A stretch of 64,000 bases of DNA from Neospora caninum Liverpool (taxonomy: Eukaryota; Apicomplexa; Conoidasida; Eucoccidiorida; Sarcocystidae): assembly GCF_000208865.1 (NCBI RefSeq), contig NC_018395.1, forward strand, positions 3,816,606-3,880,605, in the 5' to 3' direction. The notes beneath the pieces are model-generated. The model was not told the origin of the DNA. It saw nothing but the letters and a program-made list of their open reading frames with translations, and searched no databases. A program made the translations under genes and the position numbers. Positions 22,166 through 34,500 of the stretch are shown here, in pieces (within the stretch, counting starts at the first letter, position 1; the number at the start of each line of letters is the position of its first letter).

Positions 22166-25100
22166 TTACAAGCTGTCGTCAACCATGCCTACAAAGAACC
22201 GCCCTGGATGAAGAGAGACGCCGTCGTCTCTGATTCGGACAGGCCTTGCAAACGTGATGCTCAGGAGGGCTAGGCGAACACACACACCAACCGATGGCCA
22301 GTGGCAGACGCTCCACCCGGTTCGCTCTAAGCCTCTCTCGAGGGCCGCAGCAACGCTCGCCCCGACTTCCCGTCCCCTCTTGAGGAGTCGCTGCTTCGCT
22401 TGGGCGAGGAACAACAGGGGGCGACTGCCGCCGGGTCCAGAGGCTCGCTCCGCCGCGCCGGTCAAGGCGCTGGAGCCCAACGCGGTGTCTCCGACCGCGG
22501 TCGGAGTTGCCGTGGAGCCCAAGGCGCGGGCCGCAGCGGCAGTTGCGGCGGCAGCTGCGCTCGGCGGAGACGGAGAGGCAGCGGGAAGAAGGAAGGGCGA
22601 GAAACCTACGCTGTGATCGAAAAAGACAGCGACTTCCATCAATTTGAGAGGCAGGCGAGGCCGTCCGCGCCCGAGCGGGAGTCTGACGAGACAGAGACAG
22701 TACGCACGAAAGCGCAGAAGAGAAAACAAGCAGCTTCGGGAACGGATTCCTCAGCACACAAGAGGCAGGAGGGTGACAGAGGCGGGGACGGGAACGGCAA
22801 GTCCCTTCGCACAGTCGAGGAGAGAGTGCGCTGGAAAAGCCGGCGACGAGAAGGCGAACTCCGTACCCATTCTCTTGACGCTTTCCTTCGGACTCTTCTC
22901 GTTTACCATCTCCACCCGCGTTTGTGTTTCGTGTCACAGACGCACCGTCTGACGTCTGACTCTGAGCGATAGACCGCCTGCTAACCCCCCCGTCGGTCAC
23001 CTGCTTGCCGTCGGTCACCCGCTTGCCGTCCCCCCTAGTTTTGCTTCGGTCTCCGTTAACCTATCGTTCTCTGCTCCATCACCGCGTCTATTTCCCCCTT
23101 CCCTTTCTTCCCCTTTGGACCCCCGTCTTTCCTTCTCTTTCTGCTTCCTGCTCGGAGTCTTTGCCCGTCCGAGATACGTTTGATTCTCACCTGGCAACGA
23201 TAGGGACGCTGAGTTCGAAAGAGCCCTCGGCGACTGCCTCGAAGATCCCGACGGGTTCGGAGCCCCAGCCTCGCAGTCTGTTCCCTTTCTTCCCGGTCAG
23301 TTTCACCATCTCCCAGGAGGGGTAACGCGCTGCAGCTGCGCGCAGCGAGGCCGCGAGGAAGCGCCGTCTGTCGGCGTGCGAAGGAAGCGAAGCGAGGATG
23401 TCAGGAGACACTGGTTTCTCAGTTTCGCTCGGAGCGGCCGAGCAACGCGCGGAAGTGGATGCAGGCTCAGAGGTGAAAGCAAACGAAGGGGCGGAAGCCG
23501 CAGGCAGCGGCGGCTCAGACGCAGGCGCAGCTGAGGCGGGGCAAAAGACCGGAAAGGCGCAGAGAGAGAGGCGCGGGAGGACATACAAGGACGCAGAGGA
23601 AGGAAGCGAAGTTGCGAGAGATTCGTGGAGCGCCTCCGCAGACGAAAGGGTAGTGCGGCACGCCGACAGATAAGAAGAAGCCTGTGAGTGGAGCAGACGC
23701 AAAAGGCAACGCCCGCGCCCCAGGAGACCGCGCAAAGAGCAAGTATGACCAGAAAGAGAAGAAGGAGCGGATGCGGAAGACGCAGACGCAGAAGAAGGAG
23801 AGAGACACCCGGAGAGGAGAGGAAGAAGAAGCCGTGGAGGGAGAAGAAGGTCGACGTTGAGGCGGGTGCTAACGGCAAGTTGAGCAAAGTTGAAGGAAGA
23901 GAGGACGGAAGCCAGGCACCCTGTCAAGACGCGTTTAAAACGTCCAGGGGACGAGCACGAAGCAGGTGGAGACGAGGCGGGAAAAAGAGATGAAAGCGGA
24001 AACGCGCGGGACGCGAGGGCCAGAGAAAAGCCGCAGTACGGAAGAGGAGGAGACGAGTACAGAGACGAAGGCGAAGCCGACGCAAAGAAAGAAGGAAAGA
24101 GGCGAGGCGCAAACGGCAGGTTCCCGAGGACGGCACTCCGCGTCCACACAGCCGCCTCCCTCGCTCGGCTGCAGACTAAAGGTGAGACAGAAGCCATCGC
24201 CGCAGCGGCAGCCCGTCGCAGTTCGCGCACTCTCCTAGAGAACCGGGTCTTCTCCGTCAGCCGCTTCGGCAACAGCTTGGCAAGGGAAGACACGGGCGAT
24301 GGCACGAGCGCGGCAAACGAAAACGAAGAGTCGCGACGGTCGCCTGCTTGGCGGCGACGAGCCGTGAGGCCCGAAACGCCGGGACGAGGTGGACAAGACG
24401 AGGAGGTTGCCTTCGACGGCGCAGGCCGACGGTCGCCGGAGGTGCCAGGAGACGAGGAAAGTGGCGAAAACGCAGCTTCGGCGTCGGAGGCCGTGTAAGG
24501 TGTATATACACCAGCGAACGAGGACGCTTCGAAGGCCCAGGTGGTCGGCAACCGGGCGGTAGGCAGGGCCAACTGGAGCAGCACACAACAGCATGTGTGG
24601 CAGCGGCAGAACGTCGACACCAGACGTGGGTCATCCTAGCAACAGTGCGGGAAGGGGCGGGAGAGAGCTCGCGAGTGAAGCGACACAGGATCCGCAAAAA
24701 CCCAGGGGCGACAGGACGCCAGTGAACCAGGAGAGCTGGGAGAGAGAGCCTTCGCGCACATCCTTCGGCAACGAAAACGAGTTGGGGGTGCAGTGTACAT
24801 ACAGCGGAAACGTGCCAAAAGAGATAGGGTGGCTCACTGCGTCGGCAGGCCAGCGAGGTGAAAAACAGAAACCATAGTGGCGGCTGAACTGTATGTGTCG
24901 CACCGCACAGGGAGGGCGCTGGAGGCTGTGGAGGTCCACGCAGGTGAGGTCGAAAGGATTGACAGCGAAACGGAGAGACGTCACCGGAAGGACAAAGCCG
25001 GACCGGGGCGAGAAGGGAGACGTGGGAGTCTTGTGCGTGTCTTGGCTTCTTTGTGTCTCCCTCCTTACCTGCGTCGAAGGTCCAGAGGAAAACTTGAAGC

Positions 25101-25950
25101 GAAGGCCTCCGGCCACCTTGGCGACATCGTGTGCGACAGAGGGATCGGAGAAGATCGATCCAGAGAGAGGAGAGGGGAGAAGAGAGGCGACGTCATCAGC
25201 AGCCACCATCGTTGCCGAGGCTCTCTCTGAGGGCGTTGAGGAGAGGGAAGGGCGCAGCTTTCCGAAAGTGTTTCTTATCGTGGCTCGCCAGCTTCGGCCC
25301 GCCTCGCTCTTCTGGTCTTCGGGTTTCTCAGATTCGTTCTCCGCATGCAGTGCACGTGGACCTTCCTTGAGAGCGTCGCGGTTGTTCGCGGCGCCGTCGC
25401 CCTCGCGAGGCGTCCTTCGATCTACTCCAGTCAGATGTACATACAGCCCCTTTCTCCGCTCGACGGTGGCCTCGCCCCACAGAGTGCCGGAGTGCCCAAG
25501 ACGCTTTTCTCCCGAGGCAGCAACGCCGAGACAAAAGTGGCCTGCCGGAAGGAGCAGGCGCGTCGACTTCTGCGGGTGACAATGGGAGGCGGCAGGAAGC
25601 GGCGTAGAGACACCGGGAATAGGGGTTTCCGGAGTCGCGGACGAAGCGGCGAGAACGCGTGACAGGAGAGAGGAGGAAGGGAGACTGGGAGTCGTCCGAG
25701 AAGGCGAAGACGGCAAGACAGGTGGAGGTAGGAATTCCGACGAGGCAGACATCGACAAACGGACAAACTCCTGGTCTCTGAAAAAACACACATCGAACGC
25801 TGCCCATACATCCACGCCCACTGACACATGTCACCGTGCACAGATAGAAACATGCATATATATATATATATATATATGTATAAATAAAAGGAACCCGGGA
25901 CAAGCGTTGGAATCATTACATTACCGTACATCTATTTGCCGGCACGTAGG

Positions 25951-25992
<42 letters not shown>

Positions 25993-28456
25993 GGAAACTG
26001 GCATGCGACCGTTCTGTCTTGTTCGTGGCTCGCGTCGTATTATGGCGGTGGCATCGGGTTTCCTGTTACGCGTTCTCCGTGGGACTTACGTCGCGCGCGA
26101 GAGCGAGTTGAAGAGCAGGTCGGCAGAGAGCGAGGAGCTTTGGGGCCTTCCGGGAGATCCTGGCGCGCCTTCGGCTCGGGTCGGGATGCCCCGGCGCGGA
26201 ACGAAGTCGAACGAAGGGGCGAGGCGGAGCGCGAGGCGGGCGCGGGCAGAAGAGCCGCCGACGTTCCGGTGCTCCAGAGACACTTGTCCCTCGACGTCGC
26301 GCAGAGCCGACGAGAAGGAGACGCCTGAAGTCACGAAGGAAAGCCGAGGCAGACGGAGAGGGGGTGAAAGCCCAGAACAGGGGACGAGGTCAGGGAAGGA
26401 AGGGAAGCCAGACCGCGCACAGGTGAGAGAGGAAAACGCACGGCGACGGTGAAGCATGTAGGGAAAAACGCGGGAAAGACCATTCACGCACACACGTGAA
26501 AAAACAGATACCAAAGCACACCTCTATAAATATAGATATGTATATATGTATATGAGAGTGTGGAGTGTGTGGGTCAGCCTCGGGTTGGCCAGCGTCTCAC
26601 CTGGCCGAAAGGAATACACAGGTTTTTCCAAGGCGATGACTTCGACGCGAATCCCCTCGTTGCCGGGAAGCACCACGGCAGACGCTTGTGCGTCTTCGAA
26701 AAGATCTGCGCAGGGAACGAGGGAGAGACGGGAGCGGCGAAAACGGATTGGAAAAGCAACGGGACCACCGAGAGAAGAAAACGACGCAGCCGGGGAAAGA
26801 AGAAAGCAGACACAAACAGCAGGAGAGATGCGCCAGGCGGAAAAACCGACAGCGAGACGAGAGCGGAACGAAGTAGGGAAGCAGAGCGTGGGGCACGCGA
26901 AAGGGTGTGAGAGGGCAATAGCGAGGCGAGAACAAGGGAGGCGACCGAAACACCGAGAAGGCGGGAGGACAGATACGAACGCAGACCCAAGCTTTCGCCC
27001 GAGCAAGAGACACCGACAGAGTGAAACGAGGCGGCGCCTCGCGAAGGCGGAACCACACGCCGCCACACCAACGCGAGAGACGAAACTGGTGTTTCGGCGA
27101 AGGGACGTCTCTCTCTTTCGAGATGGATAAAAATGTTCGAACGGGCTATCTCCATTCGCCTTCCTAGCACCTTCTCAGAGCGGTCCGCTCGAGGTCTCCA
27201 CTTGCGGCTCTGCGCAGCTCTTCCCCCTTCGCGTGTTTACCAGATTCCGTCGCAGCCCGCTGCCAGCGCTCCGCATCCCATTTGAACGGCCTGCCGGGAA
27301 CAAGACGCAAGTGTTTGGCGACGACCTCCGGCTTCAGTCTGCCAGTGGTTTCCACGAGACAGGCGCCTCGGCTGCGGGCCTCGTGTCGGTCAGGCTGAGC
27401 GTCTTCAGCCTTCGCGTCTTCCACTTCCGAGCCATGGGGAGCACTCTCGGAGAGCCGTCTCTCGAGGAAGGTGATCTGGAGCGGCGGATCTGCGACGAGA
27501 GGTTCGGCGCAGTCGAAGGTGAGAAGAAAGGCAGGCGCACGTTTCTCCGCCTCGTCCACCTCCGCGCCTGCCTTAGCCGAGAGGCTGGATTCCTTCGGTC
27601 TGTCTCCCGCGTTCCCCACGGACAGGAAATGGGGACGCGGAACGAGACGCGCAAACAGATACCCATTCTCGATGTACCACGAATTCACCTGCGCAAGAAA
27701 AGCACGGACGAGCGCCGCATTCTCCTCCGCCGATAGAGGCACGGAAGAAGAGGAAGGAGTGGAAGAAGAGGAAGAAGGCGTTTGGTGCTTGGAAAGAAGC
27801 GCCTTTTCAATGTGGCGGATAAGCCGCGAGGGAAGAACGCGTGAGCCGTGGACTCGGAAGCCAGCGATGGTGTAGTGAGCCGGCAGCGTAGGGAGCTCGA
27901 GAGACACGTCCAGAGTCTCTTCCTTCCCGCCTTCCGCCTCCTTCTGAGGCGACAGAGGATCCGCGCGATGGTTGGCTGCGGCAAACGCAAGAGGCGCAGA
28001 AGCAACAGAACCTCCAGAAGAAGGCAACGATTGCAGAGGCAACGCGGGTGAGGAAAGAGAGGGAGACGAAGCTGTAGACGGCCTCTGGTTTTCTCCGCCT
28101 CCAGGTTTGGAAGAAAGGAGCTGAGCGGCAAGCGGGGAGTGCGGCTGCGGGGCAGTAGGGAAGAACAGAGAATCGCTGCGGTACGTTTCTGGTGACGGCC
28201 TTGCCAAAGGGGAGGGGATGATGGAAACTCGAGAGGCTGGAGGACGCGAAGCACCTACAAAGACGAGGCCGTGGACTGGTGACTCAGTGGAGCGGCGAGA
28301 GGAAGGGAAAACGAGAGACAAGGAGGAAAAGGAGGCAAGCAGTGCTGGAAACGAAAGGCACGACAAAAGGACCAGTTGACGGCAGAGACAGAATTTCAGA
28401 GAGAAACACCGTTGTCGCCTGGGCGACGACGCTTTCCTCTCTCGTCCACTGGCCAT
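22166..28456 (-). CDS. TOC75: Toc75/Omp85-family apicoplast outer-membrane translocon
   Basis: Six exons chain in frame: 28456-27241, 26705-26601, 26324-26090, 25777-25069, 24572-23191 and 22682-22166, giving 1387 residues. The first ATG precedes a hydrophobic segment (residues 28-50), probably an ER signal. POTRA-like units follow: IAGFRVHGSRVL..WYIENGYLFARLV (about 197-271) and GRLKPEVVAKHLRLVPGRPF (about 372-391). Barrel signatures are GQVSLEHRNVGG in exon 3, the GWGSEPVGIFEAVAEGSFELSVPI strand region in exon 5, and the final strand after VCVRLALLSITF. The family threads proteins through plastid-derived outer membranes; in T. gondii a Toc75 is known to act in apicoplast stromal import. The protein is far longer than plant Toc75 because Ser/Ala-rich inserts interrupt the barrel. 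The exon 4/5 junction (a 496-base intron) is the least certain border. Confidence 0.88.
25855..25882. repeat. (TA)n microsatellite
   Basis: A run of TA dinucleotides in the Toc75 intron between exons 3 and 4, about 80 bases upstream (gene sense) of the exon 4 acceptor. Confidence 0.9.
25953..25993. repeat. (TA)n microsatellite
   Basis: About 40 bases of nearly pure TA repeat in the same Toc75 intron, 70 bases from the previous TA tract; together they make the intron unusually AT-rich. Confidence 0.95.
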
Positions 28457-31400
28457 CTTGCCTTCCTCGAAACCGTGGCACGGGTTCCTCCCTGTCGCTG
28501 GCGTCTGTCTCGCCTTCCAGTTCCTCGTCACGTTCACCGGTCGCCGTCTCTTCAGGCGCGTTTGTTTGTGGCCTTTCTTCCGCCACTCTTGGCCTCTTGT
28601 CCACTGCTGCTTCGGGGGCGTCGACAGCAGTTCCGCGTGCGTTGGGGAAAACGACGGGGGATTGAAACAAATTCAAAGAGAAGGGCCGGGATGTATATAC
28701 ACTCGACCGCGTCGGAGAGAGGCGTGGCACGATCGGCGGTTCTCCCCATGAATGTGTTTCATGTGCCCGACAGAAACGCTCGCGCTGCGTGTAGATTTTT
28801 CTTTTCGCGAGGCCGTTTTCCCATTTGCCCGGAGAGAAAGGCTCTCTTGGTCCCCGCCGTCTCCCGTTTCTGTGGAGCGTTCAGCCGAAATCGAACCGAT
28901 CTGCGCCGGCATGGACGATGTGTAGCATCGGTGATCTGGACGGACTCCCGTCTCCCGGCGAAAAAGGCGAGAAACTTGCCTCCTCTCCAGTCGCTTTGGC
29001 GTCCTTCACCGCAGAATACAAGACTGAGAGAAGGCAAACTCTTGTTCTTCGCTTTTCACATTTCTTCTCTCCGTATGATTCTCTCTCTCAGCCCTGCAAT
29101 TGGTTGTCTTGTCCGGGACGCGCGACACGCCGTCGGCCACACACATGCGCGGGGCAGATGAGGGGGGCGCGGAGAGCGAAGGAAAACGGAATCGGAAAAG
29201 AAAGAGAGCACGGAACGACAGAAAGGAGAGACGTAAAAGAGACGGAGAAAATATGCGTCCGGGGCTTAGTAAAAGAGAGTGGAACGCGCCCTGTTCTCTG
29301 GGAAAGACTGCTTCCCTCGTCGCGTTCACACCATGCGCTGCCCGAAGAACTGCTTTCCTTGAGCTGATGTACACACCAGAGAAAAACAGAGGTAGCCTAC
29401 GTCAGCTTCTGACTGGAGGTTTCCATTTTCCGGTTTTTCTCACATTTGTCTTCACTCAAAAGGTTCAGCGCAGAGAGTGGAGCCATGCCTTCTGTCCCAG
29501 AGCTAACCCTCTGCCCGGAGAAAGCAACCGTTCGAGACAATGTCTCTCTCAACACTGGGCTGTCTCCTGTTTGGGCCCTGCCGGCTCGAAACAAGGCTGT
29601 GACGAGATTCAAAGCCAGAGAACGGCAGTCTAAAGCGGGGGTACCGTCGCCGCAACAGACAGACAGACAGTCTTCATCTTGCCCAGCTCTGTTTCGCTGA
29701 GCGGATTCTGTTGAGCGTTTCTCCAACGCTAGGCCTTCTGGAATGGAGCACTGGGCGGCACGAGACACCGGGATCCAGAGAACCAGGAGAAAAAACCCTG
29801 GCAAAATAATCGCGCTGGAACTGAAACGACGGGGGGGCGATGGGGAACTTTGTCTGTATCGGTCCTCGATTCTGGAGTTCGGCCGAGGTGTTTCGCGTCC
29901 ACACGTCCTCTGCTTTTGTTGTGTTTTCCGCTTCCTTCGTAGACAGCTGCTGATAGAGAGACTCGGGCGCATGTATCGTCGCCGGCTTTGAGGTTTGAAC
30001 GTGACGATTACAAAAGTAAGAGGGATCTTGAGTCTCAACTCTCAAGCACCAGTCACCGAGTACACACGCGGTCTAGGCGCTGCTCCCCGCGAAACTGCTT
30101 AAAAAGTCCGGCGCTTCTCGACATCTGCGAAGCTGCGCCTTGTGCCTGCGAAACGAGAAGGCTTCTCCGCCAACAAAAATTTCGATATTTTTGCCTCAGA
30201 AGTTGCTCGAAACTTTGCCTATGCGCGACTCAGCCGTGCCCTCGTTTTTGTTGTGTGCATTCCGAAGAGCGATAGACCAAGAGCGGCACCACACAGCCGA
30301 GAGATACGACCCTCACGCACTGAAGGCTTTGGGTTGTCGCCTCAGTCGGCTAGCAGAAAAACCACGTACTTTTCCTCGCAATTCTGGAGCCGCCAAGACG
30401 ACGCTATCGGGAGATGCACAGAAAGCCGGGTTGACTGCGTGACGCGCATAACATTGTTTTTTGACGGAGCATACAGGAGACCTACACAGAACTCCTCGAA
30501 TTCCCGATACCCCCCCCCCCTGACCCCCCCTGTCAGCCGTTCCGTGCCGTCGGTTCGCACACACCACAAACAAACCGAGTCCCCACGGAAAACTTACCGA
30601 AATTCGTCTTTTGTGTACTTTGTACTGACAAAACTCCGCAAAAGACTATCGAGACATGTACGGAAGCACACACAACCTAGCCCTGCGCTGAAGGAACCAC
30701 GTGTCTCCTGTTCAACCCCCCCGTCTCTGAGCCTGCGGTGGCTCTAGCGAGGAGGGAAACTCGAATCCCGGTAGAACCGTGCATCATAGTTTTCCGTGCC
30801 GGAACGCGCTTCATAAATCAAACGCTGCTCGTTGTGACAGTGGAGGGCATTGTAGAGAAACACAGAAGCGAAGAGGTCTCGAGAACATTCCAGCACGAAC
30901 GCTGGAAAAGGGCTGGCTCGCGGAAAGGGGGGCGGCGGTGGAGCGAGCAAAAGACACAAAGTCAAGCCATCTAGTGTACGTACATCTGCATGCTTTTTCG
31001 TCAGCTGAAAACACAGCTCTGAATTTGAAAAACAGCCAGACGGGAATTCGTGGTCTTTCTGTTTGCACACAGGGGGAAAAATGGGAAGTGCCTTCTCGCC
31101 GGTCAGACGCAGGCGATTTCCTGGAAAATGCCCTTGACCCTAGCTCGTATGCGTGTTCTTTGCAACCACAGCGTGGACGAGCTTGCATTTTGGGATTGCT
31201 TCTCCTTCTTTTAAATATTTTAAACTCTCCCGTTTTTTTATCTCATCATTGCGAAGTAAAAGCCGGGCGCGCCTCTCCAAACTTTGCTCTTTTGGGATTC
31301 GTGCAGCATTTCTCTCCCACGTTCTGTTGCCCCTTTCTTCTGCTGGGCGTCTCGTCTCTCGTTTGCACCGGTCTTGTGTGTCTCGTATTTGCTTCTCTGC

Positions 31401-31556
31401 ATTTCCCTCGTTGGTTCCCTGTCTTTCCTTTTCGCCACTTCATCTTCCAGTGTCTTTTCCGCCTAATACCATCGCCATGTCTCGCTGATTGCTTCCAGCG
31501 TTCTCTCTCCGGCGTCTTCACACCTTTTCTCCTCGAGGGCGTTGCGGCGCTTCGCC
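28457..31556. other. divergent intergenic region between Toc75 and the MDR-family gene
   Basis: 3.1 kb serving as the 5' flank of both genes. No frame with a domain is seen. It contains a paired WGAGACG motif (29227-29244) and two homopolymeric C runs (about 30510-30528). Pyrimidine-rich sequence from about 31200 to 31550 may be the 5' UTR of the plus-strand gene or contain a 5' intron. Confidence 0.5.
29227..29244 (+). promoter_or_regulatory. paired WGAGACG promoter heptamers
   Basis: AGAGACG at 29227-29233 and again at 29238-29244, same orientation, 11 bases apart start to start. The site is about 0.8 kb upstream of Toc75 and 2.3 kb upstream of the plus-strand gene. Clustered copies of this heptamer drive several studied T. 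gondii promoters; which gene it serves is inference. Confidence 0.4.
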
Positions 31557-34500
31557 ATGGGAGCAACCCCAGTCCTTCCTCCTCTGGAGTCCACCCACGT
31601 GGCCGTGCAGATTCACCACGTTTCTCTCAGTCGCTCCTCGCTCTTCTCTTCGACTTGCGCAGTCTCAGCTGAAAGAGAAGATGAAGAAAGCGACGCTGAG
31701 CATGGGAGATGGGAAGCAAACGGGGCCTCGTCACATGAGGGAAAGAGAGGAAATGGTTTGCAGCAGAAGGAAGGCAAAGAGAGACAGAGAATGTCCAGGA
31801 CGTGCAGATCGTCCAGTGCAGATTCAGATATCTACTTCGTCTTCATAGGTAAAGACCGAAAGAGTTGGCGGACGACGACAAACCGCGCATCAGTGTTTCT
31901 GCAAACGTGTTTGGGTTTCCGATGCTTCTCTTCGCGGTTCTTCCGTCCTTTGTCTTCTTTGTCTCTTGTGCGTTCTCACTGCCGCCATGTCGTTTCCCCT
32001 CTCTCTCCTACGAATTTTTTGTCGCGCTTGCTTTCATCGTCGCAAACGTTCTCTTACCAAATTGATCAGCCTTTTTTGGCTCTTCCTCTCGCTTTCGTTT
32101 CTTTGCTCTTTGCTGCTTCGTCTCTGCCTACTCCTCTGCCCCAAACTGCCCTGGTGGCGCATCTGCGTCCGTCGCCCGTTTTGCTGTGTCTCCTTTCTGG
32201 GAGAATCAGCTTTTCGTCTAGGAATTTTCATCGCCATTTTTATGCCGTTGCTTCGCCTCCAACTCACCACCACCATCTTCCCCTCCTTTCGCATGTGTTT
32301 GCTTCTCCAGAAGCCCGCTACCGCCTCTGTGTCTCCCGCCTCCTCAATCCCTGTCTCTCTCCTTGGTCATTTGCTTTCTGACTCTAGCCCGCTCTGAGCT
32401 CCTTCTTTGTCAGTGCATCATATTCCTTTCCCCCCAGAACACTGGGGGGTCAATGACTGATCCGTGGCTTCATCTGCAGGCTTCTCGGTCTCTCCTTGCG
32501 TCTTGCTCTTCTCTTCATTGCCCTCGCCTTCGAGTCGTCTCTCTTCTGCCGCCTTTCCGTTCCGTCTCGCTCGTCGCCCATCTCCATTCACCGCCACCGT
32601 GTCTCGCTTACCTCCGCTTGGTCCCCGTTTCCATTCTCGGTCTCCGTTTCCTCCGCTGTTTGGCATCTTTGCCGCTCTGGTAGTTCTCTGCTTCCTTTTG
32701 TCGCCCGTTGCCGCCACACTCCCCGGCGCGCGTGGAGCCCCCATTTCCGTCTCCCAGTGCCCCGATAAAAAAATTCGTCGCCATCTGCATTCTCTCTCGC
32801 TCTCTGCTGCCATCAGGCGAGACACTGGCGTGGGGCGCGGGTGTCGCTGGACTGCGTCGCGGCGACTTTCTCCTCCTTTTGCCCTCTGAAGACCGCGTCC
32901 TTCTCTCCGCCGAAGGCCGAGAAGTCGACCTCTCCAGCTTCCCAGACAGAGCTTCGGCACCGCCGGCCGTCGCAATCTCTCGCTTTCCCAACTGTCGTAT
33001 GTCGCCTCCGTTCGCCTCCCAAAAACTGAGTGACGAGTCGCACCTACTAGGCATGTCCTTGTGCGGGCATGTGCACATATGTCCATCTCCAAACACACAC
33101 ACACACACTTCCATGGAGGCACAGGTGTAAATAGACGCATACATGGATCGGAGCGCGTCGCCGCATTGGATGGGGTGTAGTCATGTCAGTCAGGAGGGCT
33201 CTCGTTCGCAGGGGATCTGGGAACCCTATAGAGTGGCGATGCCAGGATCGTTTCATTGGTGGCGGTGCGGGAGGCACTGTGTGCTTGCGTTTGGTGCAGG
33301 AACTCGTTTTCCGTTCTGCATTCCCCGTCTCCGTTTTCCAGGGTTCTCATTCTCTGCTCTGCGCGTGTTGTGTCTCCGCTTCGTTTCTATCATCGCCAGT
33401 GTTTTTCGCCTGTTGTCAAATTCCATCTTTCCTCTATCCTGTCTCTTCAGTGCCACTGCCACTGTCGCTGCTAGAGGCGGACCGCGACGGGACGGCGCCG
33501 GCGTCTCGAGACGCCGCATTTCACGAGCTTCTCCTTCGTCTTGCGTTCGCCTTCCCTCTGCATCTGGAAGCGTTGAGCTGTGCGTCCCTTCGGGGCCAGG
33601 ACTCGTCGTATGGGCCCCAAACCAAACTCCCCACCACCCACGCACACGGACATGCGTAGATAGCCGGTTGGCTACGTGTGGCCATTTATTAGCATGCGCA
33701 CAATTTGAATGAGGTTCAGCCAGCCATCTGGCAGGCTCCAGGACAGATCTGTCTGTGTGCATCGTTTTTTCAGTGCATCACAACGTCGGCCCGATAGTTG
33801 TATATCAGGACGAGGCTTTTATAGGGATCCGCACTTCTTACATTGTCTGTGTCCCTACGGCAAGACAGACCTTTCGTATGGTACATGTGCACACATGCGT
33901 CTCCCGTCGAGATGTGTATGTGTGTGTATGGGGCTGTGGCGCATGCGGTCAACTCGTGGCAGAGTTTACGGCTCCGCGGTGTGTGTCGGGTGTCTCAAAT
34001 CCGAGATGAAAGCACTTGCCTATCTATAACATGCTGGAGAGAACACGGGAAGCCGTAGCAGTCGACCCGAAGAGCGCTGACGTCGGAAGACGCAACACCA
34101 GTTGACAAACACAGAAACGAGATTTCTGCCAAATCAGGATTTCACAGATTCGAGCCAGTTCGTTGCATGTGACGTTGCCCAATACTGCTGCGCCCAATTC
34201 GTTTTGAAAACGTGAGAATCACCCTCGTCTCTTTTCCTCCACAGGCAGTTGCCAGTATCTCCGCCCCGAGGAAGGTGAAACAGTGGCCATATGCTGTTCC
34301 TCCCTGGTAAGGAAGTCACGGTCTGTCTTCGTCGCCTGCCTGCGTGATTTCTGGGTTTTCCTCGTGATTGGCTATCGGCGATCGTCATCCTGTTGGCTCG
34401 TCTGCCTTGTTCATTCTCTCTGTTTTCTGCAGTCCTGCAATAATCGGCATCCTCGTCGTCTGTCTATATGCATGCACGCATCTCGATTCATAACACACGA

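Noticed and set aside
22254..24725. Several plus-strand frames of 90-200 codons
   Set aside because: All are antisense to Toc75 exons 5 and 6 and reflect GC-rich codon bias.
24631..25068. Read-through of Toc75 exon 4 into the following intron
   Set aside because: The frame stays open, but a consensus donor at 25068 and an in-phase acceptor at 24572 restore barrel-like sequence; read-through gives Cys/Pro-rich sequence without barrel character.
28457..28537. Longer N-terminus for Toc75
   Set aside because: The frame is open upstream but begins with GTG; the first ATG is at 28456 and gives a well-placed signal sequence.
33760..34010. Possible extra exon of the MDR gene (frame with VVYQDEAFIGIRTSYIVC)
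   Set aside because: Tempting position and hydrophobic pattern, but no splice pair joins it in the phase required by the neighbouring confirmed exons.
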